Below, one piece after another: positions 35,350 through 45,186 of a stretch of DNA of 53,540 bases. Every line of letters begins with the position of its first letter. Position 1 is the stretch's first letter. The DNA lies in the NCBI GenBank assembly GCA_900547475.1, contig URGW01000027.1, positions 1-53,540 on the forward strand. The letters are read 5' to 3'. The translations under genes were made by a program, and so were the position numbers. Origin of the DNA: an uncultured Clostridium sp. (GTDB lineage Bacteria > Bacillota > Clostridia > Clostridiales > Clostridiaceae). Below the pieces are notes generated by a model. That model did not search any database, was not told the origin of the DNA, and was given only the letters and a program-made list of their open reading frames with translations.

Positions 35350-36591
35350 ATGGTAAAAATAAATTTTGATATAAAAAAGCATAAATTAGAAAATGGTTTA
35401 GAAGTTATAACAATAAAGAAAGATACCCAAATCTCATCAATTAACATAGGTGTAAAGGTTGGAGCTTTGAATGAGAGTTTAAATGAAAAGGGGATTTCTC
35501 ATTATATAGAACATATGTTATTTAAAGGAACAGAAAAGAGAACCTTTCAAAAGTTAAATGATGATTTAGAAGCATTAGGCGGAGAGTATAATGCGTATAC
35601 GGATTTTTCTCAAACAGTTTATTCTATAAGCTGCTTAGAAGATGAATTAAAAAGTGCCATAGAAATATTAAGTGATATGTTAATTTGCTCTAAGTTTCCA
35701 GAAGAAGAAATTGAAAAGGAAAGAGGAGTAATATTAGCAGAAATAAGATCAAGTAAAGATAGTGTAGAAGATTTTAGCTTTAAAAAAATAAATGAAGTAG
35801 CATTTAAGAATAGTTCATTACGATATGATGTTGCAGGTTTGGACGAAAATGTAAAAAGATTCAATAAAAAAGAACTTTATGATTATTATAAAAAGTATTA
35901 TATTCCTAATAATTCATTGATAACTATGGTATCATCATTATCTCATGAAGAGGCTTTTGAGGAAATATCAAAGCGTTTTAGCAACTGGGAAGCAAATGAA
36001 AATATTAAATTAGTAGTTAAAGATGAAAAAAATAGAAATATAAAGAAGGTAACTACGAAAGAAAATATAGAACTTTGTACAATAATTTATCTATTTACAT
36101 TTTATGATTTAGATAAGAGTTATGAATTGCCATTAAGAATATTAAATCATAGATTGGGTGAAAGTGCTAATTCCTTATTATTTAGAGAAGTAAGAGAAAA
36201 TAGAGGATTAGCATATGATATATATTCTCATTTAGATATTACTCAAAATGTAAGAACTTTATATGTATATACTGCTGTTGATGAAGAAGATATTGATGAT
36301 GCAACTAATGCAATTGAAGAAATTTTTAAGGATATTAAGTTTAGAAATATAATAATTGGGGAGAATGATTTAAATATAATGAAGAAAGTTCATAAAACTG
36401 CAGTTGTATCTACCTTAGAAGATTCAGTTGAGTTATGTAGTTATATATTAAGTCAAAGTTTAGAAGATGAAGATATATTTGAATTTTTAAAAGATATGGA
36501 TAGATTAAATACAATAACTGCTGATGAAATATATGAAGTAGCAAATAAAGTTTTAAATAATCCTACTATTCATATATTAAAATCTTCATAA
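35350..36591 (+). CDS. M16-family zinc peptidase
   Basis: 413 residues, one M16 pair of domains as in processing-peptidase-like bacterial enzymes. The inverted zinc motif HYIEH is at 51-55 (His51, Glu54, His55) and ERGVILAEI follows about 70 residues later with the third ligand. No signal peptide is seen. The gene is of the PqqL/YmxG type; the substrate is unknown. GGGAGAAGG lies upstream. recX follows with its ribosome site overlapping the stop, so the two are coupled. Confidence 0.92.
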   Translation: MVKINFDIKKHKLENGLEVITIKKDTQISSINIGVKVGALNESLNEKGISHYIEHMLFKGTEKRTFQKLNDDLEALGGEYNAYTDFSQTVYSISCLEDELKSAIEILSDMLICSKFPEEEIEKERGVILAEIRSSKDSVEDFSFKKINEVAFKNSSLRYDVAGLDENVKRFNKKELYDYYKKYYIPNNSLITMVSSLSHEEAFEEISKRFSNWEANENIKLVVKDEKNRNIKKVTTKENIELCTIIYLFTFYDLDKSYELPLRILNHRLGESANSLLFREVRENRGLAYDIYSHLDITQNVRTLYVYTAVDEEDIDDATNAIEEIFKDIKFRNIIIGENDLNIMKKVHKTAVVSTLEDSVELCSYILSQSLEDEDIFEFLKDMDRLNTITADEIYEVANKVLNNPTIHILKSS

Positions 36592-36604
36592 GGTGGCAAT
36601 AATT

Positions 36605-37243
36605 ATGAATATGATAACTAAAATTGAATTAGGCAAAAGAAATAAAGAAAGAGTAAATATTTATATTGATGATGAGTATGCTTTTTCTATAAGTGCAGAG
36701 TTAGTTTATAAGGAAAACTTAAAAGTTAAAGATAAAATTAATGTTGAAAGATTGAAAAAGATAGCAGATGAAGACAATTATATAAAGTGTAAAAATTCAG
36801 CTCTTAGAGTAATTGAAAGAACCTATAAAAGTGAAAAAGAGTTAAGAGATAAATTAGCATTAAAGGGATATGAAGACCATATAATTAAAAGAACAATAAA
36901 TTTTTTAATAGAGTATAATTTGTTAAATGATATCAATTATGCAAAGATGTATGTAAAAGACAGAGCTAGAAATCAAGGACAAAAGAAGATTAAATATACA
37001 CTTATGCAAAAGGGAATAGATGAAAATATAATTGAGGAAGAACTAGAAAAACTAAATAAAGATGAGATAAGAGAAGTTGTACATGAGATGGCATTAAAGA
37101 AATACAAAGTTTTAAGTAAAAGAGAAAGTGATGAATATAAACTATCACAGAAATTATATAGATTTTTAATGGGGAAGGGGTATGATTATGATTTGATTAA
37201 AGATGTTGTTAAATCTGTAATCAAATCAGAAGATTTAGAATAA
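36605..37243 (+). CDS. recX: Regulatory protein RecX
   Basis: 212 residues, a modulator that binds and inhibits RecA filaments. Three-helix repeats are visible (ALRVIERTYKSEKELRDKL; NFLIEYNLLNDINYAKMYV), as is the long Firmicute form. Possible starts are a GTG at 36593, ATG at 36605 and ATG at 36611; AAGGTGG eight bases before 36605 favours that one. It lies between the M16 peptidase and a membrane transglutaminase and is away from recA. Confidence 0.88.
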   Translation: MNMITKIELGKRNKERVNIYIDDEYAFSISAELVYKENLKVKDKINVERLKKIADEDNYIKCKNSALRVIERTYKSEKELRDKLALKGYEDHIIKRTINFLIEYNLLNDINYAKMYVKDRARNQGQKKIKYTLMQKGIDENIIEEELEKLNKDEIREVVHEMALKKYKVLSKRESDEYKLSQKLYRFLMGKGYDYDLIKDVVKSVIKSEDLE

Positions 37244-37256
37244 AGGAGAAATCTTA

Positions 37257-38312
37257 ATGAATGAAATACTCTCTTATACTATATGTTTATTTATAATAAT
37301 ATTAGGTATTACTAGTAGTGTTAAAAATACACTTAAAAGACGAACGGTAAGTTTTTCGTTAGAAAAGGTTCTTTATTATTTTTCTATATTGATAAGTATT
37401 TTATTAATAGCATTGAAAATAGATGTAATACTTGAAGGTATTACAAGAATAACTACGGTAAATTTTAATTTAAGTGGAATATATAATGATATATGTAAAA
37501 TTGTATTACTTGTAGTTTTATTCTTTTTGATTCAAATTATTTTATATAAGGTTTTAAAATCAATTTTAATTCCTATGTTTTTTAATATAAATAGACAAAA
37601 TAGTTTTCTATTAGTGGGGTTATCATCTATTTTAGGCACTATAAAGAGCATTATATTTTTATCAATTATTTTTGTAGGTATAATTACCTATAATAATACA
37701 ATAGGAATTTATAATACAGTAGAAATCTTTAAAGAAAATAAAATATATACTGAGTTATCATATATATTAGAAAGGAATAGTGGTAAACTTACAGAGGAGA
37801 TAGTTGAGAGTTTTCTTCCAACTAGTAATATAATAATATATTATAATGGAGTAACATTAGAAGAGGGTGTTATGTCTACTGATGAAATTGATGCTATGGC
37901 AAGAGAGTTAACTGAAAATGTTACCAATGATATGGATAAAGCACGAATATTATATTCATGGATAGGTAGTAATTTGGAATATGATTATGATAGAGCAGAA
38001 AAAGCATTAAATAATGAAAAGGTAGAAGATAGTGGAGCAATAACAGCATTTAAAGAAAGAAGTGGAATTTGTTTTGATTATTCATGTCTTTATGTAGCTA
38101 TGGCAAGAGCTGTTAACTTAAATGTTAGATTGTTAACAGGAAGTGCATATGATGGTTCGCAGTATGGGCCTCATGCATGGAATGAAGTATATATAAGTGA
38201 AATAGAAGAATGGATACCAGTTGATACTACATTTTATTTAGCTGGTGATTATTTCAATAATGATGATTTTTATGATGACCATATTATTGATAGTATTGCA
38301 GGAGAATGGTAA
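37257..38312 (+). CDS. Membrane protein with extracytoplasmic transglutaminase-like domain
   Basis: 351 residues. Four hydrophobic segments lie in the first 155 residues (about 4-20, 36-55, 75-100, 120-145). The C-terminal part is a transglutaminase-like fold with the catalytic triad Cys272 (GICFDYSC), His306 (GPHAWNE) and Asp323 (IPVDTTF). Members act as cysteine proteases, amidases or cross-linkers; this one has no known substrate. AAAGGAG precedes the ATG, 13 bases after recX. A terminator ends this three-gene run. Confidence 0.9.
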   Translation: MNEILSYTICLFIIILGITSSVKNTLKRRTVSFSLEKVLYYFSILISILLIALKIDVILEGITRITTVNFNLSGIYNDICKIVLLVVLFFLIQIILYKVLKSILIPMFFNINRQNSFLLVGLSSILGTIKSIIFLSIIFVGIITYNNTIGIYNTVEIFKENKIYTELSYILERNSGKLTEEIVESFLPTSNIIIYYNGVTLEEGVMSTDEIDAMARELTENVTNDMDKARILYSWIGSNLEYDYDRAEKALNNEKVEDSGAITAFKERSGICFDYSCLYVAMARAVNLNVRLLTGSAYDGSQYGPHAWNEVYISEIEEWIPVDTTFYLAGDYFNNDDFYDDHIIDSIAGEW

Positions 38313-38315
38313 AAG

Positions 38316-38343
38316 AAAAGCGCTTTTATAGCGCTTTTTTATT
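38316..38343. terminator. Bidirectional terminator after the transglutaminase gene
   Basis: Nine-base arms AAAAGCGCT and AGCGCTTTT with a five-base loop and a T run. The stop codon of the convergent TPR gene falls inside it. Confidence 0.93.
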
Positions 38344-38682
38344 TTTAGATATTATTAAATTTATTGCTTTTTCACAATCTTTATCCGAAGCATCTAGGGC
38401 CCATGCTCTATTAAAGTAAATTAACGCTTTATTAGTATTTTCTAGCATTGCATAGCAATATGCTAAATTGAAATAGTATTTGCTTTCCTTTTGTATACAT
38501 AGTGCTTTTTTTAACATATTAATAGCTGAATTAAAATCTTTAAGTTTTATATAACATACACCAGCGTTGTAATAAGCACAACTTTCATTTTCGCCAGCTT
38601 CAATTGACTCTATATAGTTTGAAATTGCTTTAGAGTAATCTTTATTATTATAATATTTATTTCCTTCATTAAAGTAGCTCAT
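38326..38682 (-). CDS. TPR-repeat protein, 118 residues
   Basis: Three tandem tetratricopeptide repeats of 34 residues fill the protein (about 1-34, 35-68, 69-102), with the spaced Gly/Ala/Tyr/Ala/Pro-type pattern (NKYYNNKDYSKAISNY, AYYNAGVCYIKLKDFNSAI, YFNLAYCYAMLENTNKALIYF). A scaffold for protein-protein contacts; the partner is unknown. AGGAGGG lies before the ATG. Single gene. Confidence 0.9.
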   Translation of the reverse strand: MSYFNEGNKYYNNKDYSKAISNYIESIEAGENESCAYYNAGVCYIKLKDFNSAINMLKKALCIQKESKYYFNLAYCYAMLENTNKALIYFNRAWALDASDKDCEKAINLIISKNKKAL

Positions 38683-38799
38683 AATACCCTCCTAAGTGTT
38701 TACTACGATATTTTAATTATTGTCTATAAAATATAATATTATTCATTAAAAAGTATTATGTTAAATTGATTTACAGATTTAGTTAATAAGTTAAAAATG

Positions 38800-38808
38800 T
38801 GGTATAAT
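38800..38808 (+). promoter_or_regulatory. Extended -10 promoter of the activase gene
   Basis: TGGTATAAT gives TG, one base and TATAAT (38803-38808), 36 bases before the start. No clear -35. Confidence 0.65.
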
Positions 38809-38844
38809 TGTTTTGTATAATAAAATTTGGGAAGAGTGGTAAAA

Positions 38845-41800
38845 ATGAAATATTTCAAATTAGGAATAGACGTAGGTTCAACAACAATAAAAATCGTAGT
38901 TTTAAATTATTATAATAAAGTAATATATAGTGATTACAAAAGACACTTTTCAGATATAAAAACAACTTTAAAGCAATCATTAAAACAGTGTATTGAGGAG
39001 TTAGGCAATGTTAATTTAAAAGTAACAGTTACAGGATCAGGAGGAATTGCAGCAGCAGAATGGGTGAAAGCAGATTTTCAACAAGAGGTTATATCATGTA
39101 CAAGAGCTGTTGAAGAGTTTTTACATAAAACTGATGTTGTAATTGAACTTGGTGGTGAGGATGCAAAAATAACATATCTAAAAGATGGAGTAGATCAAAG
39201 AATGAATGGAACTTGTGCAGGTGGTACAGGGGCATTTATTGATCAAATGGCAATATTATTAAACACAGATGCAAAAGGATTAAATAAATTATCTAAGGAT
39301 GCAACTATTATTTATCCAATAGCATCTAGATGTGGTGTTTTTGCAAAAACAGATGTTCAGCCACTTATTAATGAAGGTGCAAAAAGAAGTGATATTGCGG
39401 CTTCTATCTTTCAAGCTGTTGTAAATCAAACTATAAGTGGTCTAGCTTGTGGGAAACCAATACGTGGTAATGTAGCTTTTTTAGGAGGACCATTACACTT
39501 CCTTGATGGACTAACCAAAAGATTCATAGAGACTTTGAATTTAAAAGAAGGAGAGTATATTATACCTCAAAATTCAGAGTTATATGTTGCTATTGGTGCA
39601 GCATTACTATCAGAAAACAAAGAAGTTATAACTTTAGCGAAGCTAATAGATAATTTAGATAATGTCAATTGTAAAGAGATAACACAGAATAATTTACTAC
39701 CACTATTTAAAGATGAAGAAGAATATTTAGAATTTTTAAATAGACATTCGTCTAATAAAGCCAAAAGAGGTGAAATATATAATTATTCAGGAAATATATT
39801 TATAGGCATAGATGCTGGTTCTACAACTACTAAATTAGTAGTAATAGGTGAAGATAATGAATTGTTATACTCTAGTTACGATAATAATGAGGGTAGTCCA
39901 TTAAATAAAACAATTGATATATTAAAAGATTTATATAAAAATCTTAATAGCAATATAACTATAGCCAAAACTACAGTAACTGGATATGGAGAAGAATTAA
40001 TAAAAGCTGCTTTAGGAGTAGATATAGGAGAAATAGAAACAGTTTGCCACTTTAAAGGTGCAAAATCATTTATGCCTAATGTAGATTTTATTTTAGATAT
40101 TGGTGGGCAGGATATGAAGGCTTTGATGATTAAAGATGGAGTAATAAATAATATATTATTAAATGAAGCTTGCTCATCAGGATGTGGTTCATTTATAGAA
40201 GGATTTAGTAAGTCATTAAATATTTCTATAGATGAATTTGCAAAGCTTTCAGTTAAAGCTAAAAAGCCAGTTGATTTAGGATCTAGGTGTACAGTATTCA
40301 TGAACTCTAAAGTAAAGCAAGTTCAAAAAGAAGGGGCTAGTGTTGGAGATATTTCAGCGGGACTTTGTTATTCAGTTATAAAAAATGCACTATATAAAGT
40401 TATAAAAATTAGAAATTTTGATGAGTTGGGTAAAAATATAATTGTTCAGGGTGGAACATTCTATAATGATGGTGTATTAAGAAGCTTTGAAAAACTAACA
40501 GGTGCTAATGTTATAAGGCCTGATATAGCCGGGTTAATGGGAGCTTATGGAGCTGCACTAATAGGTAAGGAGAGTTATAAAAAAGGAGATGTATCTACTT
40601 TAATAAAATTGGATAATCTAGAAAAGTTTAATTTTAAAACTACTTGTTCTAGATGTGGGGGCTGTGGAAATAACTGTTTATTAACTATTAATAAATTTGA
40701 GAATAATGAAAAATATATTACGGGAAATAGATGTGAAAAACCATTAGGTAATAACCATAAAAAAATAGAAGCTCCTAATTTATATAAATATAAATTAGGA
40801 AGAATACTGAATTACGAACCATTATCAAAAGAGGAAGCAACAAGAGGTGAAATTGGTATACCAAGAGCTTTAAATATTTATGAAAATTATCCATTTTGGT
40901 TTACTCTTCTAACAGAACTAAAGTTTAGAGTTATAATTTCTCCAGTTTCAAGTAAAAAAATATTTAATTTAGGAATAGAAACAATACCATCTGAGTCAGT
41001 ATGTTATCCAGCAAAGTTAAGTCATGGTCATATAATGTCATTGATAAATAGTGGGATAAAAACCATATTTTATCCTTGTATACCTTATGAATATAAAGAG
41101 GATAATAAAGCAAACAATCATTATAATTGTCCTGTTGTTACATCCTATCCTGAAGTGATAAAGAATAATATAGATGAATTGAAAGTGAAAGGTATAAAAT
41201 ATATTTCACCATTCCTAGCCCTTGACAATAAGGGAAAGTTATATAAGAGAATTTATGATGTATTTAAAGACTATAATATAACAATGAAAGAAGCTAAAAG
41301 AGCTGTAGATGCTGCATTTGATGAAAGAGAAAATGTAATAAATGATATAAGAAAAAAAGGTGAAGAAACATTAAAATATATTGAAGAAAATAATATGAAG
41401 GGAATAGTTTTAAGTGGAAGACCTTATCATATAGATGAAGAAATAAATCATGGGTTAACAGATATAATCACTTCATCTAATATGGCTGTGTTTACTGAAG
41501 ATAGTGTAGCACATTTAGGAAATTTAGAGAGACCTATTAGAGTTGTAGACCAGTGGATGTATCATACTAGGCTTTATAGAGCAGCAGCTTTTGTTAAGGA
41601 ACGAAATGATTTAGAGTTAGTACAACTTACTTCTTTTGGATGTGGATTAGATGCTGTAACAAGTGATCAGGTTTCAGAGATATTAGCCTCAAAAAGTAAG
41701 ATGTATACATTAATAAAAATAGATGAAGGAAGTAATTTAGGAGCAGTAAAAATTAGAATTAGATCACTAAAAGCTGCTATGGAAGAAAGAGAAAAAAATA

Positions 41801-43134
41801 AAATAGAACTTAAGGCTATTGATAATAAATATAGTAAAGTGTTATTTACAAAAGAAATGAAAAAGGATTGGACAATTCTTGCACCTCAAATGTCTCCAAT
41901 GCACTTTCAATTTATAGAAAGGGCTGCTAGGGAAGAAGGATACAATCTTGATGTATTACCTGCAAATGATAAAGAAGCTATAGATGAAGGGATAAAGTAT
42001 GTTAATAATGATGCATGTTATCCTTCTATTTTAGTAATAGGGCAAATGATAAATGCATTAAAATCTGGAAAGTATGATCCTAAAAAAACAGCTGTAATAA
42101 TAAGTCAAACAGGTGGTGGATGTAGAGCCACTAATTATATAGGATTTTTAAAAAAGGGATTAAGAGAAGCTGGTTTTGAATATGTACCTATAATATCGTT
42201 AAATGTACTAGGTATGGAAAAGCAGCCTGGATTTAGTATAAATTACTCCTTTATTAAGAAGCTTATGATGGGAATTATATATGGAGATTTATTTATGAGA
42301 GTACTTTATAGAGTAAGACCTTATGAAAAAGTTCATGGATCAGCAAATGAATTATATGAATTTTGGAGAGAAAAAGCACTTAAAAATATTTCTAGTGGAA
42401 ATAAAAGAGAAATGAATGAAAATATAAAAAATATAGTACAAGCATTTGATAAATTAGAAATAAATGATGTTATAAAGCCTAAGGTTGGAATTGTTGGAGA
42501 AATACTTGTTAAATATCATCCAACAGCAAATAATAATATTGTTGATATTTTAGAGAGTGAAGGAGCAGAAGTTGTAGTTCCTGAATTATTAGATTTCTTT
42601 TTATATTGTTGTTATAACTCTGAATTTAAAAGTAAATATCTATCTAGGAGCAAATTTGTTAAAAAAGCATGCAATATAGCTATTACTTATATTGAAGCAT
42701 TTAGAAAAGTCGTAATAACTGAATTAGAAAAAAGTGAAAGATTTGGAAGTCCAACTTCAATAAATAATCTTGCGGATAAGGCATCAAAAGTAGTTTCATT
42801 AGGTAATCAAACTGGTGAAGGATGGTTGTTAACTGGAGAAATGATTGAATTAATTGAAAGTGATGTAAATAATATAGTATGTCTTCAGCCATTTGCTTGT
42901 TTGCCTAATCATGTTACAGGAAAAGGTATGATAAAATCATTAAAAGCTAAATATCCTTCTGCAAATATTGTAGCAATAGATTATGATCCAGGAGCATCAG
43001 AAGTTAATCAAATAAATAGAATTAAATTAATGATGTCAGTTGCATTTAAAAATATGAATATAGCACAAAGTGAATATAAATGTAGAAATGAAATAAAAAT
43101 AGATATAAATAATTTAACAACTAACAATATATAG
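38845..43134 (+). CDS. Giant two-domain acyl-CoA dehydratase activase / dehydratase-like protein
   Basis: 1429 residues. Two BadF/HgdC-type ATPase domains lie in tandem: GIDVGSTTIKIV (from residue 5), ELGGEDAKI, CAGGTGAFIDQ, and a second from about residue 322 with GIDAGSTTTKLV, DIGGQDMKA and ACSSGCGSFIEG. Each has the cysteines that in HgdC hold a 4Fe-4S cluster between subunits. A cysteine cluster TCSRCGGCGNNC (near 605) follows, then a long DUF2229/HgdB-like C-terminal part. Such proteins are widespread in clostridia, but their substrate is unproven. No dehydratase subunits are adjacent. The ATG at 38845 is chosen over an upstream TTG that overlaps the GGGAAGAG ribosome site. Confidence 0.92.
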   Translation: MKYFKLGIDVGSTTIKIVVLNYYNKVIYSDYKRHFSDIKTTLKQSLKQCIEELGNVNLKVTVTGSGGIAAAEWVKADFQQEVISCTRAVEEFLHKTDVVIELGGEDAKITYLKDGVDQRMNGTCAGGTGAFIDQMAILLNTDAKGLNKLSKDATIIYPIASRCGVFAKTDVQPLINEGAKRSDIAASIFQAVVNQTISGLACGKPIRGNVAFLGGPLHFLDGLTKRFIETLNLKEGEYIIPQNSELYVAIGAALLSENKEVITLAKLIDNLDNVNCKEITQNNLLPLFKDEEEYLEFLNRHSSNKAKRGEIYNYSGNIFIGIDAGSTTTKLVVIGEDNELLYSSYDNNEGSPLNKTIDILKDLYKNLNSNITIAKTTVTGYGEELIKAALGVDIGEIETVCHFKGAKSFMPNVDFILDIGGQDMKALMIKDGVINNILLNEACSSGCGSFIEGFSKSLNISIDEFAKLSVKAKKPVDLGSRCTVFMNSKVKQVQKEGASVGDISAGLCYSVIKNALYKVIKIRNFDELGKNIIVQGGTFYNDGVLRSFEKLTGANVIRPDIAGLMGAYGAALIGKESYKKGDVSTLIKLDNLEKFNFKTTCSRCGGCGNNCLLTINKFENNEKYITGNRCEKPLGNNHKKIEAPNLYKYKLGRILNYEPLSKEEATRGEIGIPRALNIYENYPFWFTLLTELKFRVIISPVSSKKIFNLGIETIPSESVCYPAKLSHGHIMSLINSGIKTIFYPCIPYEYKEDNKANNHYNCPVVTSYPEVIKNNIDELKVKGIKYISPFLALDNKGKLYKRIYDVFKDYNITMKEAKRAVDAAFDERENVINDIRKKGEETLKYIEENNMKGIVLSGRPYHIDEEINHGLTDIITSSNMAVFTEDSVAHLGNLERPIRVVDQWMYHTRLYRAAAFVKERNDLELVQLTSFGCGLDAVTSDQVSEILASKSKMYTLIKIDEGSNLGAVKIRIRSLKAAMEEREKNKIELKAIDNKYSKVLFTKEMKKDWTILAPQMSPMHFQFIERAAREEGYNLDVLPANDKEAIDEGIKYVNNDACYPSILVIGQMINALKSGKYDPKKTAVIISQTGGGCRATNYIGFLKKGLREAGFEYVPIISLNVLGMEKQPGFSINYSFIKKLMMGIIYGDLFMRVLYRVRPYEKVHGSANELYEFWREKALKNISSGNKREMNENIKNIVQAFDKLEINDVIKPKVGIVGEILVKYHPTANNNIVDILESEGAEVVVPELLDFFLYCCYNSEFKSKYLSRSKFVKKACNIAITYIEAFRKVVITELEKSERFGSPTSINNLADKASKVVSLGNQTGEGWLLTGEMIELIESDVNNIVCLQPFACLPNHVTGKGMIKSLKAKYPSANIVAIDYDPGASEVNQINRIKLMMSVAFKNMNIAQSEYKCRNEIKIDINNLTTNNI

Positions 43135-43195
43135 AAAAAAATAAAGAGAAATAAAAAAATCTACATTTTTTTATTTTCCTCTTTATTTTTTTTGA
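43135..43195. terminator. AT-rich hairpin after the activase gene
   Basis: AAAAAATAAAGAGAAATAAA pairs with a matching T-rich stretch at 43164-43192, giving a long imperfect stem followed by T residues. All-AT pairs except two make it less stable than the other terminators. Confidence 0.7.
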
Positions 43196-43254
43196 TGTCT
43201 TTACTATAATGTATTTATGTTTTAATATGTTGAATTTGTAGCAGGAGAGATAGT

Positions 43255-44205
43255 ATGAATGATAATAATCCATATATATTAGTTTTAGGGGCATCAATAG
43301 TTGATATTTTTGGTTTTTGTGGAAGAAGTTATGCACAAAGAGATTCAATTCCAGGGCATATAAAAATATCTTTTGGGGGCGTTTGTAGAAATATAGCTGA
43401 AAATTTAGCAAGAGTTGGAGTAAATACACAATTTATTTCTACATTAGGAGACGATGAAAATGGGAAGAGTATTTTAGAGCACTCTAGAAAACTTGGATAT
43501 AATATGGAGAATTCTCTTTTTTTAGAAGGAGAAAGCACTCCGACATATCTAGCAATATTAAATCATCAAGGCGAGATGGAATCAGCAGTTGTGGATATGG
43601 AAAGCTTAAATAAAATGGATGAAGCGTTTGTAGATGGAAAACATGAAGTTTTTGAAAATGCTGAATATACAATTGTTGATTCAGATAATCCAATTTTATT
43701 AGAGTACATATTAAAAAAATACCAAGGAAAAAGTAAATTTATCTTAGATCCTGTGTCTGCAAAGAAAGCAAAAAAAATTCGTCATTTAGTGAAATATTTC
43801 CATACTATAAAGCCAAATAGATTTGAAACAGAGGCTTTATGTGGATTTAAAATTGAAACTAATGATGATTTAAGAAAAGCAGGGAGATTCTTTATAGAAC
43901 AAGGTGTAAAAAATGTATTTATCAGTTTAGATGCAGATGGAATATATTATATAACTAGTGAAGGTGAAGAGGGAACCTTAGCTTGTTGTGAGTCAATAGA
44001 TGTAAAAAATGTAACTGGAGCTGGAGATTCATTTGTGGCTGGAATAGGATATGGATATATAAATAATTTAAATATTAAGGATACACTTAAATATTCAGTA
44101 GCCATGTCAATAATAACAATTACTCATGAGGAAACAATAAATCCAAAAATGAGTCATGAATTAGTTGAAGACTTAGTTAATAGGACAAAGTGGAGAGAAA
44201 ATTAA
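43255..44205 (+). CDS. PfkB-family sugar or nucleoside kinase, pseudouridine kinase-like
   Basis: 316 residues of the ribokinase/PfkB fold. GGVCRNIAENLARVG (about 42-56) is the N-terminal signature and VTGAGDSFVAGIG (about 253-265) the catalytic one with the active Asp. DPVSAKKAKKIRHL and KPNRFETEAL resemble pseudouridine kinases (PsuK), which phosphorylate pseudouridine, but no pseudouridine-5'-phosphate glycosidase is adjacent, so the substrate is open. CAGGAGAGA precedes the ATG. Own terminator downstream. Confidence 0.88.
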   Translation: MNDNNPYILVLGASIVDIFGFCGRSYAQRDSIPGHIKISFGGVCRNIAENLARVGVNTQFISTLGDDENGKSILEHSRKLGYNMENSLFLEGESTPTYLAILNHQGEMESAVVDMESLNKMDEAFVDGKHEVFENAEYTIVDSDNPILLEYILKKYQGKSKFILDPVSAKKAKKIRHLVKYFHTIKPNRFETEALCGFKIETNDDLRKAGRFFIEQGVKNVFISLDADGIYYITSEGEEGTLACCESIDVKNVTGAGDSFVAGIGYGYINNLNIKDTLKYSVAMSIITITHEETINPKMSHELVEDLVNRTKWREN

Positions 44206-44215
44206 AAATGTAATG

Positions 44216-44278
44216 GACTTATTAGATATCATTAAATGTTTAAAAACTAATATGATGTTTGATAAGTCTTATTTTTTT
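44216..44278 (+). terminator. Bulged hairpin terminator after the PfkB kinase gene
   Basis: GACTTATTAGATATCATTA pairs imperfectly with TAATATGATGTTTGATAAGTC and a run of T follows. The stem carries small internal loops. Confidence 0.7.
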
Positions 44279-44466
44279 ATTTAACATTAACTTAAAATAT
44301 AAAAATTGAATAGTTCGTAATATTACAGAAAGAAAAATATTATTGAAAATATGTTGATAACTATGAATTAACAATCTAAGAACATATTAATTAGTAATTG
44401 AATAATATAAATATGTAGAGTGCTTTGTAAGTATTCTGATTTTATACAAAAGAGTAGGTGCTTAGT

Positions 44467-44940
44467 ATGTATATTGATATTTATCATATTTTATATGGAA
44501 TAGAACATGACAGATATAGATATATAGGTGCAGGTTCAGCAAGAAAGGTATATGATTTAGATAATGGATTTGTAATAAAAATTGCTAGAAATATTAAAGG
44601 GATAGCACAAAATGAAGCAGAGTTTTTAATTTCAAATAATGATAATTCTTCTTTACTTGCAAAAGTTTACTTTATATCTAATGATTATAGATATTTAATT
44701 ATGAAAAAAGCTAATAATATTAAAAGTGAGGGGGAACTATTAAATTATTTTAAAATAAAAAACAAAAGAGAATTAAGTAATAATAAATTTATTAAAGAGA
44801 TTCATGATAGACATAATTTAGTTTGGGCAGATTTATATAAATTTACAAGTTGGGGTAAGATAAAAAATAGATTAGTATTAATTGATTATGGATATACAAA
44901 AGAAATATATAACGAATTTTATAAGAAAAAGCCTGTATAA
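44467..44940 (+). CDS. Miniature protein-kinase-like protein, 157 residues
   Basis: A compact kinase-like fold: glycine-rich loop GAGSARKVYD (21-30), Lys38 in VIKIA, Glu50 in QNEAEF as the ion-pair partner, hinge-like YLIMKKA (76-82), a catalytic-loop-like stretch HDRHNLVWADLYKF (Asp122), and DYG (140-142) for the usual DFG. The Asn that normally follows the catalytic Asp is not clear. It is far shorter than a normal kinase (250 or more) and lacks the C-lobe helices. It may phosphorylate a small molecule or be a pseudokinase. An in-frame GTG at 44458 overlaps the AGGTG ribosome site, so the ATG at 44467 is used. Confidence 0.72.
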   Translation: MYIDIYHILYGIEHDRYRYIGAGSARKVYDLDNGFVIKIARNIKGIAQNEAEFLISNNDNSSLLAKVYFISNDYRYLIMKKANNIKSEGELLNYFKIKNKRELSNNKFIKEIHDRHNLVWADLYKFTSWGKIKNRLVLIDYGYTKEIYNEFYKKKPV

Positions 44941-44983
44941 AAATAAGCCACAGTATCAAACTTGTATACTGTGGCTTATTTTA
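44941..44983 (+). terminator. Strong terminator after the mini-kinase gene
   Basis: Sixteen-base perfect arms 44941-44956 and 44966-44981 with a nine-base loop and T run. Confidence 0.92.
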
Positions 44984-45186
44984 GCATATTAATTTCTTTA
45001 TCAGATAAATTGGTACATAATAAGAGTATAATTATAAATAACTTTTAACTAAGAAGAAAATAATATAAATTATACTTTTATTTAATATACTCGTAAATAA
45101 GTATTAAACTAAAAATAAGAACAAATGGAAAACATCTAATAGGATAATAGATAATGATAAGGAAAGAATATTAGTGAGGTGATATT

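Noticed and set aside
39876..40301. 141-codon minus-strand frame inside the giant activase gene
   Set aside because: Antisense shadow of conserved ATPase-domain codons, with no start signal.
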